NCBI GenBank assembly: GCA_024305405.1
Contig: JAKNDB010000065.1
Span: forward strand, 248,001-312,000
Direction of reading: 5' to 3'
Source: Dirofilaria immitis
Taxonomy: Eukaryota > Nematoda > Chromadorea > Rhabditida > Onchocercidae
DNA length: 64,000 bases
Below the pieces are notes generated by a model. It was not told the origin of the DNA. It made no database searches and saw only the letters and a list, made by a program, of their open reading frames with translations. The translations under genes were made by a program, and so were the position numbers. Shown here piece after piece: positions 1 to 12,559 of the stretch (position 1 is its first letter; the number at the start of each line of letters is the position of its first letter).

Positions 1-40
1 TTCAATATAGTTAATAAAATAAAAAAAAATAAAATTTAAA

Positions 41-115
41 AGAGAGAGAGAGAGAGAGAAAGGAGAGGGAGAGGGAGAGGAAGAGGGAGAGGGAGAAGTA
101 GAGAGAGAGGGAAAA
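41..115. repeat. (GA)n / GGGAGA purine microsatellite
   Basis: A pure run of alternating GA is followed by imperfect GGGAGA units. The purine tract continues more loosely to about 140. Confidence 0.9.
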
Positions 116-1110
116 AGAAAAAGAAGAAGAAGTAAAGAATTCTTTTTTTTCAACAAATGACTGCCAATCAATGTCATTTATTTGAAAATATCCTTTCCTC
201 CACTTCTATCGCTGTATCAATTCGTTTAAAATGAACGATGGCGGTAAAAGGGAAGATAATCGGTTGAAAAAATAAGAAAAATAAAAATAAAAAAAAAAAA
301 CCGAAGTAGAAGAAAAGAGAAGAAAAGAATTGAAATGAGTCTGACATTTTCGAATAAAAATTTGTTCAACAAAAAAAAAAAAAAAAAAAGAAATAGAAGA
401 AGACGAAAATTGGAAGGCTCCAACTAAACTAGCATCAATATAAAAAGTAGTAGTAACAATACTAATAGCAAAAAAAAAAAAAAATTAAAGAAAAATATAA
501 ATTTGTGTTGAGGAAAATGAAAAATGAGAGGAGAAGAAGAAATGAAATTAAATATATTCAAGGAACAAAAAAAAAAATAAAAAATTGAATATATGATAAT
601 GCTGATGATAATAATGATGATGATGATAATGATAATCGATAATTTGTAAAATTGATAATTTTGATAATTAATAATTCTACAAATCTTATCTATTATTTCT
701 TTAAAATTACATCCTTACATAAAATCTATTAAATAAAATTTATTTCAAATTATAATTTAATCAAAAATCTAAACTACAACAGGTAAAAACAATTTTCAAA
801 ATTATATATCTTAAAAAATTAAAAAAAAACAAAGAAATTAAATAAAATTCATTTAAAACTTTTTGCTTTTTTCTTTCCTTCCTTTTTTTTTTGTTGACAA
901 AAAAAGAAAGGAAAAATAATTTTTTGTAAAAAAAAAAATTATTTCAAAATTTTATTTCAAATAATAATTATAGAAAAATTTATTAGAAAATTTCCGAAAA
1001 AGTTTTTCAATTTTATATGAAATTTTTTTTTAGATTAAAAAAGAAAAATTTTTTAATAGATTAACCATAAATAATAAATAGCTGAGGAAATTCATTATCT
1101 AAGTCAAGGA

Positions 1111-1157
<47 letters not shown>

Positions 1158-1165
1158 TTCCAAAT
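1111..1165. repeat. (CT)n microsatellite
   Basis: TC dinucleotides run almost without interruption. The apparent Arg/Glu-rich minus-strand ORF over it is a product of this repeat. Confidence 0.9.
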
Positions 1166-2404
1166 CCTATCTCTCTCTTTATGCCTTTTAGAAAATAGAT
1201 CATAGGTTGTTTAGATGCGGAATATTTATCGTGAATTAGTGAATCGGCTAGATGATTAGTGGAGTAGGAAAGTTTTTCTTCAATCGATTTCAAATATAAT
1301 TTTTGCTAAAATATTAATTGATTCGAATCAATCAATCCCGATCAATCGATTGATCTATTTCTTTGAAGCTAATTTAAAATATTAATGCTTTTGTAAAAAT
1401 TTTACATTTTTAAATATTAAAAATGATAATTGATACTTTTTATAAACCAAATCGATGATATGTGTAAATTAAACTAATCATTGCAACAATGGTAATCTGA
1501 TACTCTTTGTTTACTCATTCAATTCAACACCTTAAACTTTCTTCACTTTACTTTTTATTTTCATCTCTTCCTTTTCTCATCTCTTTCCCTTTCTTTCATA
1601 CTAATGAATTATTTTCGTTATACATTATTTCCTTCTACAAAGAAACAAATAAATAAATAAATAAACAAACAAAAACGAAACAAAACAAAACAAAATAAAC
1701 CAATAAGATTCATTTATTGGTCCGATGACCTCTCTAAGTGGATTCAATGATTCGAATGAGAATATATGTATAAACATTATATATCAAAGATGAATAATGC
1801 ATTATAGAAGAAGCGCAATGAGAGATAAAATATTTCCATAAATTGTTGACGAATAATTCATACAATATATATATGATAAATGGATAATATCATATCAATT
1901 TATTGTGAAAAAATTTGATTAACATATTTTTTATATTATATTATTATTATGATAATAAAATTTTACTGATAAAATGTTATCATTTAAATGATAAATTAAC
2001 AAACTTTTTTAAATTTTTTATTTCTTATTTTTAAAAAGAAAATGCAAAATATTTTTTTTCCTAAAAACGAAATTCAAATGAAATTTAATGCAAAAAAAAA
2101 AAAATATGTTATTGAAGGTTAAAGAACTTTTTCTCGAAAAATATATGTTTGGATATTTCGAAGAAGAAAATGTTCATTTGATAGAATGCAAAAATACATG
2201 AAAGATATAAATGTATGATATGAATTTCAATAGATCTTTATCACTAACATTTTCTTTTGTTTTGTAGTTTTTTTTTTTTTGCATTTACTAAATTTTTTAT
2301 TTTTGTTTAAAATTTTTATCGAACATAAATGAATAAATTTGTTTTATCCTAAATATTGAATATATTCAAATCAACAATTTTTTTTTCGTTTTTTGATATG
2401 ATAG

Positions 2405-2530
2405 TTAGTATTATTAAGTAATTTTAACAAATCATTTTAAGTATTTCATTTCATGGAAAATAAAATATATTCAAATATTGAAAGTATTACTAAATAATTT
2501 TAACAAATCATTTTAAGTATTTCATTTCTT
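2405..2530. repeat. Two-copy direct repeat, about 75-bp period
   Basis: A segment containing TAATTTTAACAAATCATTTT then AAGTATTTCATTTC occurs at about 2409-2455 and again at about 2485-2529, with a few mismatches. Confidence 0.75.
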
Positions 2531-2694
2531 AGAAGCTGAAATATATTCGAAAAAAGAATAAATAAAAGGATATTTGAGATTTTATAAAATTCAAATATTT
2601 TGATTTATGATTTATGATAACTATCAGCTATATATTGATTATAATAGGCAATATAGACATAGATAATAAATAAATATTTTATAAAGGAAAAAAA

Positions 2695-3090
2695 TTTAAG
2701 AAATGAAATGGATAAATAAGGTAATTCAATAAATAAATAAATGCATAAAATGCTTAAGATAAAATGAATAAATTAAAAATAAATTGTTTCAAATAAAATA
2801 CGAATAAATAAATATTTAAAAATAGTTATTGAATACAATATAAATAGATAAATATTCAAAAATAGTTATTAAATACAAAATAAGTAAATAAATATTTAAA
2901 AATAATTATTAAATAAAATATAAATAAATAAATATTTAAAAATAGTCACTAAACAAAATATAAATAAACAAATATTTAAAAATCGTTATTAAATAAATAA
3001 ACATTTTAAAATAATTATTGAACAAAATATAAATAACCTAAATATTTAAAAACAGTTATTAGATAAAATATAAATACGTAAGCGAAAATA
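2695..3090. repeat. Imperfect tandem array of 'AAATAAATATTTAAAAATAG' units
   Basis: About six units of roughly 55-60 bp, each made of AAATAAATAAATATTTAAAA followed by a TAGTTATTAAA-like segment, with scattered substitutions. The composition is simple, and no coding potential is seen. Confidence 0.8.
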
Positions 3091-4514
3091 AATTTTTATA
3101 TTTAGAAATTTTGTATAAAATGAAATATATATATGAATGATTAAAAGTGTGATAATATTAAAATAAAACGATAAAAATGTAAAAAAAAAAGAAATATTTA
3201 AATTTTAAAATTAAAATTATAAAACTAAAACTTCTATTACTATCATTATCATCGTACAACAAAAGTTTATAATTCAAAGAAGAAATATAAAAAATGTTAA
3301 AGATTTTAATTTTATCAATATAAATTCTAATATCTATTAAAAAATTCCAGTCTTATTTGATAGCAGTTATATAATATAAGCCAGAATTGGCTCTACTAAA
3401 AATGAATAAATATTTTATGGCTTTGTATTATTTCTTGCTTTAAAGAATTGTTGAAAAACTTACCGCACCACACGATGATACTAAGCTTTTAACAGATGTC
3501 CGATATTGTTCAATTAAGATGAAAAAAAAAAAAAAGAAAATAGACAAAATCTTTCTTCAATACAATTGAATGATCTAATTTTAAATTGAAATTAAATATT
3601 CAATGTATTATTTAAAAACAATAACAATTTGTTAAAGAAAAAAAAAGAAATTAAAATATTTGATTATTCATTTCTGATATGCAATTCTTGCATACTGGAA
3701 AATGTCAAATTTAGGCTAAAAATTTTAAACTATTTAAATTTTCAATCTAAGCATTACTTGAATAATTTCAAATAATTTACCTATGATAAAAGTTTATTAT
3801 AAAGATTTCCTTTAAGAGTTAACAATTCAATTTAAAATTCCTCCCAAAAAATATTTTGGTATTAGCAAAAATAAGAATAAATCAAATTCAACGATAAATA
3901 TCGATGACAATATTTCATTATCGACGATAGCTCTCAATCAATAAATATTATGATTAGAATCGAGAAAGCGTATGAAATTATGCAAATTTAGTGTCAACAG
4001 ATAATAATTTCCAATTAATAATAGTTTATAATAGTAATTGCGAAATATTACGAAATTTAAATATGAAATAATCAAATTAACTTTTAACAAATAATATAAA
4101 TTTATTTAAAAAATAATCGTCAAAATTTAAATTTTTTTTTTAAGAAAAGAAAAAAACAGATTATTTGAAGAATTGCTAAAATAAAAACTTTTCATTCGTT
4201 TTAGATATCTTTTTTGAACGAATTAATATTTTATAATAATTATATCATTGAAAAATAATTTAAATTAAAAATATCAAATTTTATTGATAATATCTTATGA
4301 TAATTATATCATTTCATTGAATGCACATTAATATGCAAAAGGAAATCAATGATGAAAATTGAATGATATTTAATTGAAATAATTAATTAATTGATTGATT
4401 TTTCGAATATATCAGAAAATGTATGATTAATTGATAAGATAGAATTGATATATTGAAATATATATATTGATTATTAACTATTTTAGTAAAATAGCTGAGA
4501 TATTTTAATGGGAA

Positions 4515-4690
4515 AAGCAAAATATTGCTATTTAATTCATAGCATAAATTAGTATTTAATTACTAGAAAATAAAAAATAAATGTAAATAAATTAGTATTA
4601 ATTACTAGAAAATATCGCTATTTAATTCACAGCATGAATTAGTATTTAATTACTAGAAAATAAAAAATAAATATTTAATAACTAGAAATA
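4515..4690. repeat. Tandem repeat around 'TTAGTATTTAATTACTAGAA'
   Basis: Units combining TATTTAATTCATAGCATAAA, TTAGTATTTAATTACTAGAA and AATAAAAAATAAAT recur two to three times with partial deletions. Confidence 0.75.
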
Positions 4691-5254
4691 ATAAATATGA
4701 TAGTGAGGATATAAAAATTTGCATTTTTACTACTTTAATAAATGATTTACGATATTCGTATTATATACAAATTGTAGTAAATTTTTTTTTCATTTTTGAA
4801 ACTTGAAATCATGAAATCGATTTTTTTAGGAAAAAAGCTAAATTTGATTTTTCATATAGATAAGAAAGTCATTAACTTTTTAAAACCATCTCAAATATTT
4901 TCCTAACTTTCGTAAAAATTTTAAAACTTTCAATTTTTACAATTTCTATAAAATAATATCTACAACGATAAGTGCGACTATTAAAATCTTATTTTATGTT
5001 CAAAAAAAAAAACTTTTCAAAAGTTTTAATCAAATTTAAGTTAAGCTATTTTAAATTCTTCCGGATTGTTTTTTGTGTGAAATTTTCTAAATTAATTATT
5101 TCCATTTAAACATTAGTAAATAGAAAATATATGGTATGCTATATACAGTAAGCATTATTATATTTGCTATATTGGTAAGTTGTTTCCTATCATAAGGAAA
5201 CGGTAATATCATTATTTATTATACTTTAAATCGTTTCTTATTTTTTTCTAAAAA

Positions 5255-5320
5255 TTATAAAACAAATATATTTTGCCAATATATTAAATTATAAAACAAA
5301 TATATTTTGCCAATATATTA
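5255..5320. repeat. Two-copy direct repeat, about 31-bp unit
   Basis: The unit ATTATAAAACAAATATATTT followed by TGCCAATATAT appears twice back to back. Confidence 0.85.
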
Positions 5321-5928
5321 AACTATCATTTAGATTTGTTACAAAATAATAAAACGATAGGAAGAAATAAATTATTATTATTATTATTTTTAATCTCTGA
5401 TATCTAATTATTATCATGATAAGATGAATTTTTATTAAAAATTTATAAAAATAAGAAAGAAGGTGGGAAAAAGGAATATAATTATTATTATATAATATGA
5501 ATATTTAAATGATATCAATGATTTCTTTCTTTTTTAAAATAATTATATGAAAAGAAAAAAAAGTTTTAATAATTAATAACAAATAAAAATTTTATCATTC
5601 ATTAATAGAATGCGTGGAAATATATGATTTACATATATATCAATGATAAAAAAAACAGAAAAAATTTTAATTAGAAAAAAATATTATCAAATAATTAATT
5701 AGACATAATGATGTAAAAACTTAATGATTGTGATATTCTACAAATAGTTCGTTATCAATAATTTGTGATAAGGTGAGTGATCGTTTGATCGGTAAAGTTT
5801 ATCATTCATTAAGTGAACAAACAAATGACAATAATGATAGTATAGTGTTAAGTTATAAGTTATAGATTTATACATACACATATTCACATTGATAAAACAT
5901 ATTAAAATGATAGGTTTAAATTTCGTGA

Positions 5929-6003
5929 GAGAGAGAGAAAGAGAGAGAGAAAAGGAGAGATAGAAAGAGAGAGAGAAGGAGAGAGAGAGAAAGAAAAAGA
6001 AAA
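5929..6003. repeat. (GA)n microsatellite
   Basis: Nearly pure GAGA purine tract interrupted by AAAG and GGAG. Confidence 0.9.
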
Positions 6004-6519
6004 ATTGGTGTTGATCATTTTCAGATATCGTTTAGATGACAAGCAGTTGACAAAATGTCATTTTGAGAATGAAATACCAATTCTTATTTAACCGCTCAAC
6101 TGCACATACTTCACTTTTGGCTTTAGTAATTTCCTTCAATTCCTATTATATAAATATATTGGCTTCATATTTTATTTTAGCCAATGCAAATAAATGGATT
6201 AAAAAAAGAGCCAAGAAAATGTATGATGAAAGTATTTGGCTAAGACAACTTATGATGAAGACATTTGGCTAAAAATGAATAAATAATTTTAAGGATTATC
6301 AATAAAAAAAAAAATGACTAGTCCATTTTTATAATAAATAATTCAAGAAACTATTGCATAAGCAAGTAATATGAATCATTTGATAATTGGCTAGGCTACT
6401 ATTTTATAAAATATATACATATAAATTTTTTCATTCCTATAATTATAATGAAAGTTTTAAAATTTAAATAAATATTTTCATTTTTTTATTTTCTTAATTT
6501 TTATCATATAAAAATTTAG

Positions 6520-6556
6520 GAATAATTTTCTATGAATGGTTCATAGAAAATTATTC
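6520..6556. repeat. Perfect hairpin, 17-bp stem and 3-nt loop
   Basis: GAATAATTTTCTATGAA is followed after TGG by its exact reverse complement ending in ATTATTC. No T-run terminator context or ORF is linked to it. It could be a short inverted repeat, a cruciform or a small RNA precursor. The sequence alone does not decide. Confidence 0.7.
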
Positions 6557-6914
6557 GATCCTCCAAAAGATCAAATTTATTTTATACTTTTATAATTTAA
6601 TTTAAATTTTGAATTAATTTATTAAAACTTTTGAAATTTTCCAATCGAAATTGAAATGATTAATTCAATAATTCACATTTATGCTTTTGAAATAAAAAAA
6701 TAAAATGAAATTTAGTAAATTATAAAAAAACAATTATCCTATCAGTAAATATTTATTTAAATAAATTTTTGTGCTTGAAACAAATTTTTGATTGGAACAT
6801 GAAACATTGGCTTAATTGAAATTATAAAATTAAATTTTGAAAAATAATTTCGAATCTATAAAATTGATTATGATAATTGTCAATCATCAATTATGATTAT
6901 TGAAAGGTAAGATA

Positions 6915-6916
<2 letters not shown>

Positions 6917-6957
<41 letters not shown>
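6917..6957. repeat. (GAT)n microsatellite
   Basis: An uninterrupted run of about 13 GAT units. Confidence 0.95.
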
Positions 6958-8649
6958 TGATAATGATTTAATAGTAGTTTGATATGACTGGCGCCAGATT
7001 AAAAAAAAAAAATCTGTAAAAATGGATATTTTTAATTTTTTGAGGAAAAAAAAATGAAAGAATCAAAATATATCAACATTGATAAAAAAAAAAAAAATAA
7101 TGATAGCAAATCAATTTCAATACTCAATCTATTTTTTTTTTTTTTTGAAAGTGCTATTAAATATGCAAAAGCATTTGGCATTTTTAAGTTTATTGTAGCA
7201 AATGATATCATAAATGATTGCCATACATATATATATTATAAAAATATCAATCAAAATGATATATATATATTCCAAAATGATTTTATCATAAATTGTTAGA
7301 ATAATTTTTTATTTACTAAATTTTAATGAAATTATCAATTTTTAATGAGAGCAAATAAAAGCGAAGAAGTTGTATATTTTTTTTTTGTTTATTTATATTT
7401 ATCAAAAAAATAAAGCAACAATTTTTAATAATAAAATTTAAAAAAAAAAAAGCGAATGAATAAAGCATAAAGAAAATTTCGCAAATTTTTTTGCTTTTTT
7501 TAGCTATCAAATTTGAAAAATTTTTTTTTTAAATTGAAATTTGAATAAAACTTTTTTAGTTTTGTCTAAAAAAAAAGCTTTTGTTAATTTGATAAATCGC
7601 AAAAAAATAGGATTTATTTACTAAATGACAAATAGCGAAAAACGAAAAAATTCGTATTCGTTTTTTTTTTCGAATCTCTCGAGAATAGCTTAGAAAAATA
7701 GAAAATTTTGATATTTGTATTAAAAAAAAAAAAATATTCCACCGAGAATTGGTAAGAAAAGAAAGGATGAATAAAATTAGCTAAGTGTTAGAAACTAATC
7801 CCAAACGATGAAATGATAAATGGATCGGTAGATATAGATAGATTTTGAAGATAAATATATTGAATTAGATGAATGTACTACTTACTGTTGAAAATATGCT
7901 TGAATATATGATAGGAAAATTTTTGCATCTTTTTAAAATATCAAATAATGCCAATATATATATGTATAAATATTAGATTACTTATTATCAGTGATAAAAT
8001 ATTTATCAATTTTTTCGTTTTCTTTTTTTTTTTAAAGAAAATCAAATTTGTCTTTTTAATTTTTTTAACTATTGAAAATTTAGCAGATATTTTAAAAATT
8101 TATACAAATAAATAATATAATATTGTAAAAATTCATCTTTCATTTAAAATTTTGTTTTGTAATTCTTTTTGTTTGGTATTATTATATTGGAATTATGTGT
8201 TCTAATAATAATCATTCTCGATCATATCAATCCATTGATAAAAACTAAATCATAATCAAATCACTATTTTCAATATTGCTATCATTTAAGGTACATTTTT
8301 TTATATGTAATTTTCTGGCAATTCATTATCATTAGGAACATAATCAGTTAAAAATATTTGAAATAAAAATTTGCTAATTATGATTGAGAGATGGATAAAT
8401 CTTAATGAAGTGATAAATAAATTATCAAAATAATCAATATGATTAAAATGATCAATTATTGATTAAAAATAGCTAATATTGATAATATATTGAAAATTGT
8501 CAGCAAATAACATTTATTGGATTATCAATAATGCTATTGTTGGAAATACATATTTATTGCAAAACAAATTAAAAATATGATTACTTATTCCGTCTAATAT
8601 CACAAAAGATAAAGCTTATTTCTAATAGTATCAGCTGGAATAACTGAAA

Positions 8650-8780
8650 CATAACATACATACATACATATATATATATTTACATATATAGATACACATA
8701 CACATATACATACACATACACACACACACACACATACACACACACATACATAGATACATAAATATATATATATATATAAT
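8650..8780. repeat. Compound (TACA)/(CA)/(TA) microsatellite
   Basis: CATA, CACA and TATA dinucleotide blocks follow one another. The Cys/Val-rich minus-strand ORF across it reflects only the CA repeat. Confidence 0.95.
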
Positions 8781-8959
8781 ATAATAACAACTGATCTTAT
8801 TAGTGGACTATGGCTATGGGTCATTAATTGGTCATCAAATGATTAGATATATAATATCAAATACGAAAAGAAGACTAATTTATAGTAAAGAAGATGAAAT
8901 ATTTTATATTTATACGTCATCATTCTCGAATTTTTACAATTAATTAATAGATTATTTGA

Positions 8960-10130
8960 ATATGAAATATTATTATTATTACTATTAGCGATTTATTATT
9001 ATTTTTAATTATTGTTATTATTTATTATTATTATCATTGTCATTATTATTATTATTCATCATTGTTATTATTATTAATATTATTATTACTATTAATTATT
9101 TATTATTATTTTTAATTATTGTTATTATTTATTATTATTATCATTGTCATTATTATTATTATTCATCATTGTTATTATTATTAATATTATTATTACTATT
9201 AATTATTTATTATTATTTTTAATTATTGTTATTATTTATTATTATTATCATTGTCACTATTATTATTATTATTATTATCCATCATTGTTATTATTATTAA
9301 TATTATTATTACTATTAATGATTTATTATTATTTTTAATTATTGTTATTATTTATTATTATTATCATTGTCACTATTATTATTATTATTATTATCCATCA
9401 TTGTTATTATTATTAATATTATTATTACTATTAATGATTTATTATTATTTTTAATTATTGTTATTATTTATTATTATTATCATTGTCACTATTATTATCA
9501 TTATTATTAATATTATCCATCATTATTATTATTATTGCTATTACTATTATTAATATTATTATTACTATTAATGATTTATTATTATTTTAATTATTGTTAT
9601 TATTTATTATTATTATCATTGTCACTATTATTATCATTATTATTAATATTATCCATCATTATTATTATTATTATTGCTATTACTATTATTAATATTATTA
9701 TTACTATTAATGATTTATTATTATTTTTAATTATTGTTATTATTTATTATTATTATCATTGTCACTATTATTATTATTATTCATTATCCATCATTATTAT
9801 TATTGCTATTATTATTATTATTATTATTACTATCAATTATTTATTATTATTCCTTATTATTTATTGTTATTAATTATTATTATTGTTATTATCACTATTG
9901 TTGTTATTGCTATCCATTATTATTATTATTGCTATTATTATTATTAGTTATTTATTATTGTTATCACTATCATTATTTATTATTATTACTATCATCCGTA
10001 ATTATTATTGTTGTTGTTATTATTATTATTACCATTAATTATTATTAATATTATTCATTATTATTATTATTATTATCATTAATATTAATATTATCATTAT
10101 TATCATTGATATTATTATTATAATATAAAT
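8960..10130. repeat. Large TTA-type satellite block with about 110-bp tandem units
   Basis: The whole tract is built from ATT trinucleotides. Within it a higher-order unit is visible: the segment GATTTATTATTATTTTTAAT or its variants recurs near 8990, 9098, 9205, 9320, 9436, 9556, 9714 and 9837, giving units of roughly 105-160 bp. After 9800 the order decays into irregular ATT with GTT, ATC and CCA interruptions. Long open frames of Leu/Ile/Tyr occur in all three plus-strand frames because the repeat lacks stop codons; they are not genes. Confidence 0.9.
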
Positions 10131-12286
10131 GCTAAAATTTCGTTTTGTTTTTTCATGAATATTTCATACTTTTATCGAATTTTTTACTTTCGTTTTTGCA
10201 TTTTATCGTTTTTTTTTTGTTTCATATTTTGTTATTTATATTATTAAATAATTTAATAGCTTAAATTAAGCTATTAAATAATATAAAAATAATAATAATC
10301 AATTGAAGACAATATTATTTGATAATAATAATATTAATAAAATATTACGAAATTCAATTGATAAAATATTAATTTCAAAAGAATTAAAAATGAATGAATA
10401 AATTTTTATTTCTATTATCAGTGGTCATCGGGTCATTGGCCAAAATTGATAAGTTATTAAAATCATTGCAATTTTATACCTTATATATATATATATATAT
10501 AAGCGGAAATTTTATGATCAATTTTACGGTTGAATAATATTAATATTGCGAAATAATTATTGAAATTTATTTTTGGTATATTTTTAGGCATAGCAATATA
10601 ATGCAATAATAATATATTGAAGTAAAATGTAAATAATCGAATGAAATAAAAATAGTTTCTGAAGCAAATAATTGAATTGAAAAATGTAAGGAATCATTTG
10701 AATGAATAAAATGATTGATTGATATGATTAATGATAAGACAATTAATTATAGTGAAATAACCTCATGAATTTTATCAAAAATTTCAAACTTTTATTTATA
10801 TTTTACAAAAGATTTGTTATTCAACATATGCTGCAACAGATATTGTTATTAGAGTATTATTATTATTTAAATGATAATATTAATATATGCATATAATATA
10901 TGCTTATATAAATAATAGATTTACCTGGTCAGTTATAATAATTAATATTTGTTTATTTTTTTTTTTTGAACCCTAAATAGACATATTGAAATAATTTGAA
11001 GTAATAATTTATGCTAATTTTTTTTGTTATTGAATAATTATTGATAGTTTAATGATAGTTCGTAATATACATTTCATATCATACAGTCAATGATAATAGT
11101 GATAACACAATCATGGTTAATTTTGTAATAGTAAAATTAAAATTTAGAAAAACTTTTAAAAACGATAATATTCTCATGAAAAATTTGAAATTACATTTTT
11201 ATGGAGAAGAGAAAAAAAATTAAGTTCGTAATACACATTACATATCATACAATCAGTGATAATAGTGATAAGGACAATCATGATTAATTTCATAATATAA
11301 AATTAAAAATTAGAGAAACGTTTAAAAATGATAATCTTCTCATGTAGAGTTTGAAAATTACATTTTTATAGCGAAGAGAAAAAAATTAGAACTTATTCTA
11401 TTTGAAGAAAAATTAGAGCTTATTCTATTTTTTTGAAGTCTCGAAGAAACTTTGAGATTGCACTATTAACAGTGGGCAATTATGATGGAAATATTAAATT
11501 AAAATTTTAAATATATTTGATAATCTATTTCATTCATATTTGATTAATATTCAAATTTCAATTAAATTTTTAATTGAATAATCGTACAAAATTAAAAGAT
11601 TCTTGTAGAAGAAGAAAAAGCTAAAATTTATTTTATCAAAATTTCAAGAAAAAATTGATAAAAAACTTTGAAATGACATTGCTAGTGAAAAGGAATTATA
11701 ATAGAAATATCATAATTTAGAGTTTCAAGTGATATGAGATTAGAAATGAAATGACGCAAAAATGACTGATTAATAGTTAAATAAATAATAATCGAATGAT
11801 GGAATTGGGCAGAGTATCGTTGATTTATATTCTTATCAGTTAACTTCACGCTTATCAGTTCAGCTTTTTTCCTTCTTTTTTCTTTCATTTCAAAGATTAT
11901 ATCAATTAATGTAGAAAATTTTTTTGATTCTCATCTCATTTCATTTTGTTTAATTTCTTTCAAATTTCTCTTTCTTTTTTTGATCTTTTCTCTTTCGTTT
12001 AAATTTCAATTGATAATAGATAAGTGATATTTTAAATATTATTTTAATTTAAATTTCAATGTCAAAAATGAAAAAATATATTATTATTATTTTTATAAGT
12101 AAAAACAAAATAACAAAAAGAAAAATTATAAAAAAAAATCAGAAAAAAAGAGCGAAAAATGATTGCCTTATCAATAAGTATGATAACTGATTTTTTTTGG
12201 ATAAGAATAGAATTAAAAAATTTTTAAAATTTCCTAAAATTTGAATGTGTCTAAAAAAATTTGAATTTTTTTTTTAAATTTGGTTG
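10131..12286. other. AT-rich non-coding tract with a two-copy 175-bp repeat
   Basis: No gene is recognised. A 29-nt palindrome at 10251-10279 (arms ATTTAATAGCTTAA, 1-nt spacer), an (AT)n run at about 10478-10502 and the direct repeat listed separately are the only structures seen. Confidence 0.65.
11045..11390. repeat. Direct duplication, two copies of about 175 bp
   Basis: The segment starting GTTCGTAATATACATTTCAT and ending in ACATTTTTATGGAGAAGAG occurs at about 11057-11212 and again, with about 10-15% differences, at about 11225-11378. Both copies contain the TCATGGTTAA/TCATGATTAA and TCTCATG landmarks. It is non-coding in every frame. Confidence 0.85.
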
Positions 12287-12559
12287 AATATCGATATATT
12301 TCATTAACTCTATCCGTTTCCATCTTAGCGGTTTTGCGCCCTTTGAACTCTTTCTTCAAAGTTCTTTGCAACTTTCCTCACGGTACTTGTTTGCTATCGG
12401 TCTCGTGGTCATATTTAGCCTTAGATGAGGTTTACCACCCTCTTTGGGCTGCAATCTCAAACAACTCGACTCCAAAGTATAACCTGTCGTAATTTTTTTC
12501 ACCCGTACAGGTGGTCTTAGCACCTTCTATGGACTGTAGCCCCGCTCAAGGAGACTTGA
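12287..12559 (-). rRNA. Partial, decayed 28S (large-subunit) rRNA fragment
   Basis: The reverse complement reads through landmark 28S sequence near the D1/D2 boundary: GAGCGGGGCTACAGTCC, CATAGAAGGTGCTAAG, GTTGTTTGAGATTGCAGCCC, GGGTGGTAAACCTCATCTAA, GGCTAAATATGACCACGAGA, CCGATAGCAAACAAGTACCG, AACTTTGAAGAAAGAGTTCA and GCTAAGATGGAAACGGATAG. The universal ACAAGTACCGTGAGGGAAAG priming region is present but has lost one G, and the site that normally reads GGGCGTGAAACCG is changed. It is far richer in GC than its surroundings. Only about 270 nt are present, with AT-rich non-rRNA sequence on both sides, so this is a dispersed rDNA fragment or pseudogene and not part of a functional rDNA unit. The 70-residue plus-strand ORF over it is an antisense artefact. 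Confidence 0.93.

Larger units (their letters stand above)
1..8640. other. AT-rich non-coding tract with many simple repeats; no gene recognised
   Basis: This stretch is dominated by A/T homopolymers, ATAAAT-type runs and short purine/pyrimidine microsatellites. The open frames inside it are short, full of Phe/Ile/Lys/Asn, and have no domain, signal or splice pattern that I recognise. Distinct repeats are listed separately. I see no exon, tRNA or rRNA here. Confidence 0.7.

Noticed and set aside
6063..6272. 69-residue plus-strand ORF
   Set aside because: Its tail is an internal duplication (TATGATGAAAGTATTTGGCT and a near copy) in AT-rich DNA; no domain, no signal and no splice context.
8600..8824. 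74-residue minus-strand ORF with alternating Cys-Val
   Set aside because: Direct translation of the CA/TA microsatellite.
9037..10048. Overlapping plus-strand ORFs of 61-112 residues rich in Leu, Ile and Tyr
   Set aside because: They are translations of the ATT satellite in all frames, with no domain and no splice sites; stop codons are simply rare in the repeat.
12280..12492. 70-residue plus-strand ORF
   Set aside because: It is antisense to a 28S rRNA fragment, which explains the sequence fully.
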